From Pseudomonas farsensis (lineage in GTDB: Bacteria > Pseudomonadota > Gammaproteobacteria > Pseudomonadales > Pseudomonadaceae), in NCBI RefSeq assembly GCF_014268805.2, contig NZ_JABWRF020000002.1, positions 681,001 to 745,000 on the forward strand: 64,000 bases of DNA, read 5' to 3'. The notes beneath the pieces are model-generated. The model did no database searches. It was not told the DNA's origin and was given only the letters and a program-made list of their open reading frames with translations. Shown here piece after piece: positions 61,536-64,000 of the stretch (the stretch's first letter is position 1; every line of letters starts with the position of its first letter). The position numbers and the translations under genes are program-made.

Positions 61536-62717
61536 ATGGCCGGTAAAGCAAGTTTCAACTGGATCGACCCGCTGCTGCTCGACCAGCAGCTCACCGAAGA
61601 AGAGCGCATGGTGCGTGACAGCGCCTTCCATTTCGCCCAGGACAAGCTCGCCCCGCGTGTGCTCGAAGCCTTTCGTCACGAAAAGACCGACCCTGCGATC
61701 TTCCGCGAGATGGGCGAGGTCGGCCTGCTGGGTGCGACCATCCCCGAGCAGTACGGCGGTAGCGGCCTGAACTACGTGTGCTACGGCCTGATTGCCCGCG
61801 AGGTGGAGCGCATCGACTCCGGCTACCGCTCGATGATGAGTGTGCAGTCTTCGCTGGTAATGGTGCCCATCAATGAATTCGGCAGCGAAGCGCAGAAACA
61901 GAAGTACCTGCCCAAGCTTGCCAGTGGCGAGTGGATTGGTTGTTTCGGCCTTACCGAGCCGAACCACGGTTCCGACCCCGGTTCGATGATCACCCGGGCG
62001 CGTAAGGTCGAGGGCGGCTATCGACTGTCCGGGGCCAAGATGTGGATCACCAACAGCCCCATCGCCGATGTGTTCGTGGTGTGGGGCAAGGACGATGCCG
62101 GCGATATCCGCGGCTTTGTGCTGGAGAAAGGCTGGGAAGGCCTCAGCGCGCCGGCGATCCACGGCAAGGTAGGGCTACGTGCGTCGATCACGGGCGAAAT
62201 CGTCATGGATAACGTGTTCGTGCCTGAAGAGAACATCTTCCCGGATGTGCGTGGCCTCAAAGGGCCGTTTACCTGCTTGAACTCGGCGCGCTATGGCATC
62301 TCCTGGGGCGCACTGGGCGCTGCCGAGGCCTGCTGGCACACTGCGCGCCAGTACACCCTCGATCGTCAGCAGTTCGGCCGGCCGCTGGCAGCCAACCAAC
62401 TGATCCAGAAGAAACTCGCCGACATGCAGACCGAGATTACCTTGGGCCTGCAGGGCTGCCTGCGCCTGGGGCGCATGAAGGATGAAGGCACGGCGGCGGT
62501 GGAGATTACCTCGATCATGAAGCGCAACTCCTGCGGCAAGGCGCTGGACATCGCCCGTATGGCCCGCGACATGCTTGGCGGTAACGGCATTTCCGACGAG
62601 TTCGGCGTCGCCCGGCACCTGGTCAACCTGGAGGTGGTCAACACCTACGAAGGTACCCACGATGTGCATGCGCTGATTCTTGGCCGCGCGCAGACCGGTA
62701 TCCAGGCGTTCTATTAA
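61536..62717 (+). CDS. gcdH: Glutaryl-CoA dehydrogenase
   Basis: A 393-residue FAD enzyme that dehydrogenates and decarboxylates glutaryl-CoA to crotonyl-CoA in lysine and glutarate catabolism. The catalytic Glu lies in [19 protein letters not shown]/substrate segments [16 protein letters not shown] and [17 protein letters not shown] are intact, and the [12 protein letters not shown] segment is typical of GcdH. It is divergent from the LysR gene and followed 15 bp later by a CoA-transferase. Confidence 0.96.
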   Translation: MAGKASFNWIDPLLLDQQLTEEERMVRDSAFHFAQDKLAPRVLEAFRHEKTDPAIFREMGEVGLLGATIPEQYGGSGLNYVCYGLIAREVERIDSGYRSMMSVQSSLVMVPINEFGSEAQKQKYLPKLASGEWIGCFGLTEPNHGSDPGSMITRARKVEGGYRLSGAKMWITNSPIADVFVVWGKDDAGDIRGFVLEKGWEGLSAPAIHGKVGLRASITGEIVMDNVFVPEENIFPDVRGLKGPFTCLNSARYGISWGALGAAEACWHTARQYTLDRQQFGRPLAANQLIQKKLADMQTEITLGLQGCLRLGRMKDEGTAAVEITSIMKRNSCGKALDIARMARDMLGGNGISDEFGVARHLVNLEVVNTYEGTHDVHALILGRAQTGIQAFY

Positions 62718-62732
62718 TAGAGGAGCCAGGCC

Positions 62733-63953
62733 ATGGGTGCGCTTTCTCATTTGCGGGTGCTCGATTTGTCGCGGGTGCTGGCTGGGCCTTGGTCGGGGCA
62801 GATCCTGGCCGACCTCGGCGCCGATGTGATCAAGGTCGAGCGACCGGGTGTCGGCGATGACACCCGCGCATGGGGGCCGCCCTTCCTTAAGGACGCGGCT
62901 GGGGAAAACACCAGCGAAGCGGCTTATTACCTCTCGGCCAACCGCAACAAGCGCTCGGTGACTATCGACTTCACCCAGGCTGAAGGCCAGCGCCTGGTGC
63001 GTGAGCTGGCGGCGAAGTCCGATATTGTCATCGAGAACTTCAAGGTAGGGGGGCTTGCGAGCTATGGGCTGGACTATGCAAGCCTGAAGGCGCTGAACCC
63101 CCGGCTTATCTATTGCTCTATTACCGGCTTCGGCCAGACTGGGCCCTATGCCAAGCGCGCCGGGTATGACTTCATGATTCAGGGGCTGGGCGGGCTGATG
63201 AGCCTGACCGGTCGCCCGGAGGGTGAGGCTGGCGCAGGGCCAGTGAAGGTCGGGGTGGCATTGACGGACATCCTGACCGGGCTTTATTCGACGGTGGCAA
63301 TCCTGGCCGCCCTCGCCCACCGCGACCAGGCCGGTGTCGGCCAGCACATCGATATGGCGCTGCTGGATGTGCAGGTGGCGTGTCTTGCCAATCAGGCGAT
63401 GAACTACCTGGCCACTGGCACACCGCCCCGACGCCTGGGTAACGCACATCCGAACATCGTGCCGTATCAGGACTTTCCTACGGCCGACGGCGACTTCATT
63501 CTTACCGTGGGTAACGATGGGCAGTTTCGCAAGTTCGCTGAGGTGGCCGGGCAGCCGCAATGGGCAGATGACCCACGCTTTGCTACCAACAAGCAGCGGG
63601 TGGCCAACCGCGCCGAGCTGATCCCGTTGATTCGCCAGGCCACGGTGTTCAAGACCACTGCCGAATGGGTGGCGGCGCTCGAGCTTGCAGGTGTGCCCTG
63701 TGGGCCTATCAACGACCTGGCGCAGATGTTCCAGGACCCGCAGGTGCTGGCCCGCGGCCTTGCCGTCAACCTGCCTCACCCATTGGCGGGGAGCGTGCCG
63801 CAGGTCGCCAGCCCGATCCGGCTGTCAGAGACGCCTGTGGAGTACCGGCATGCGCCGCCGTTGTTGGGGGAGCATACCGAGGCGGTGTTAGGGGATTTGC
63901 TGGGGCTGGGTGCGGGGGATGTGCAGCGGCTGCGGGATGCGGGGGTGGTTTGA
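62733..63953 (+). CDS. CaiB/BaiF class III CoA-transferase (glutarate CoA-transferase, GcoT-like)
   Basis: A 406-residue class III CoA-transferase. The N-terminal RVLDLSRVLAGPWSGQILADLGADVIKVE and the active-site Asp region (GQHIDMALLDVQVACLANQ) are canonical. Being directly downstream of gcdH, it most likely charges glutarate using succinyl-CoA to supply GcdH. Shine-Dalgarno GAGGAG precedes ATG 62733. The last ~45 bp of the window beyond the stop contain only a CTATATATAG palindrome. Confidence 0.93.
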   Translation: MGALSHLRVLDLSRVLAGPWSGQILADLGADVIKVERPGVGDDTRAWGPPFLKDAAGENTSEAAYYLSANRNKRSVTIDFTQAEGQRLVRELAAKSDIVIENFKVGGLASYGLDYASLKALNPRLIYCSITGFGQTGPYAKRAGYDFMIQGLGGLMSLTGRPEGEAGAGPVKVGVALTDILTGLYSTVAILAALAHRDQAGVGQHIDMALLDVQVACLANQAMNYLATGTPPRRLGNAHPNIVPYQDFPTADGDFILTVGNDGQFRKFAEVAGQPQWADDPRFATNKQRVANRAELIPLIRQATVFKTTAEWVAALELAGVPCGPINDLAQMFQDPQVLARGLAVNLPHPLAGSVPQVASPIRLSETPVEYRHAPPLLGEHTEAVLGDLLGLGAGDVQRLRDAGVV

Positions 63954-64000
63954 GGCTGGAGTGAGCCCCCTCTATATATAGGTAGCGGGCCGGTGTTGCC

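Noticed and set aside
62175..63779. 534-codon minus-strand frame opposite gcdH and the CoA-transferase
   Set aside because: It overlaps two complete enzymes and has no start context or domain.

Overview
This window is a chromosomal segment from a Pseudomonas of the P. putida group. The evidence is the high GC content, the gene order (aa3 oxidase cluster, then dsbA, cytochrome c4, engB and polA, then znu, katE and met, then kinB/algB, then gltP, then pntAB, then gcdH), and the many Pseudomonas-type REP palindromes at gene ends. This order matches what I remember of the P. putida KT2440 region PP_0102 to PP_0159. I saw no insertion sequence, prophage, tRNA, rRNA or CRISPR array. It is ordinary core genome with a few unusual details.

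Layout. 0.3-9.1 kb: aa3-type cytochrome c oxidase structural genes (coxB, coxA, coxC) with assembly factors (ctaG, SURF1, SCO, ctaA). The heme O synthase gene ctaB that should follow ctaA is reduced to about 48 C-terminal codons. 9.1-14.1 kb: c-di-GMP proteins (a CSS-motif EAL phosphodiesterase and a GGDEF cyclase whose linker carries an in-frame REP sequence), a peptidoglycan amidase lipoprotein and a small secreted protein. 14.2-18.1 kb: an EEP-family phosphoesterase, dsbA, two cytochromes c, engB, and a small RNA that fits ErsA by position, promoter and terminator. 18.1-22.3 kb: polA, a DUF2782 protein and thrB. 22.3-25.7 kb: zinc uptake and its regulator (znuA, zur-znuC-znuB). 25.8-31.5 kb: a lipoprotein, katE and the methionine importer metNIQ. 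31.6-36.9 kb: the KinB/AlgB two-component system, then BON-domain, DUF1328 and Ivy-like envelope genes, with sigma-54-like promoters in front of two of them. 37-40.5 kb: the glutamate carrier gltP, with AauR-type sites upstream, and a fused SpmAB-like membrane protein. 40.4-43.9 kb: an MCE/Mla-type lipid transport operon. 44.1-51.4 kb: DUF5924/DUF2914, an M16 peptidase, a Na/Pi-type transporter, TerC, a citrate transporter and a GFA protein. 51.6-55.1 kb: three tandem DUF2388 genes in an operon with a two-domain hydrolase-like protein, then a DUF1127 gene. 55.4-60 kb: a CoA-transferase and the three-gene transhydrogenase pntAa-pntAb-pntB. 60.5-64 kb: a LysR regulator, glutaryl-CoA dehydrogenase and a class III CoA-transferase (glutarate/lysine catabolism).

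Main points of interest: the ctaB remnant, the REP inside a diguanylate cyclase gene, the DUF2388/DUF4105 operon, a probable ErsA gene, sigma-54 elements around the AlgB-linked envelope genes and gltP, a dense ACTGT/ACAGT array upstream of the DUF1127 gene, TGTCGCAA repeats between pntAa and the LysR gene, and a dispersed ~190-bp repeat with two copies. All functions come from reading sequence and motifs; no database search was run.
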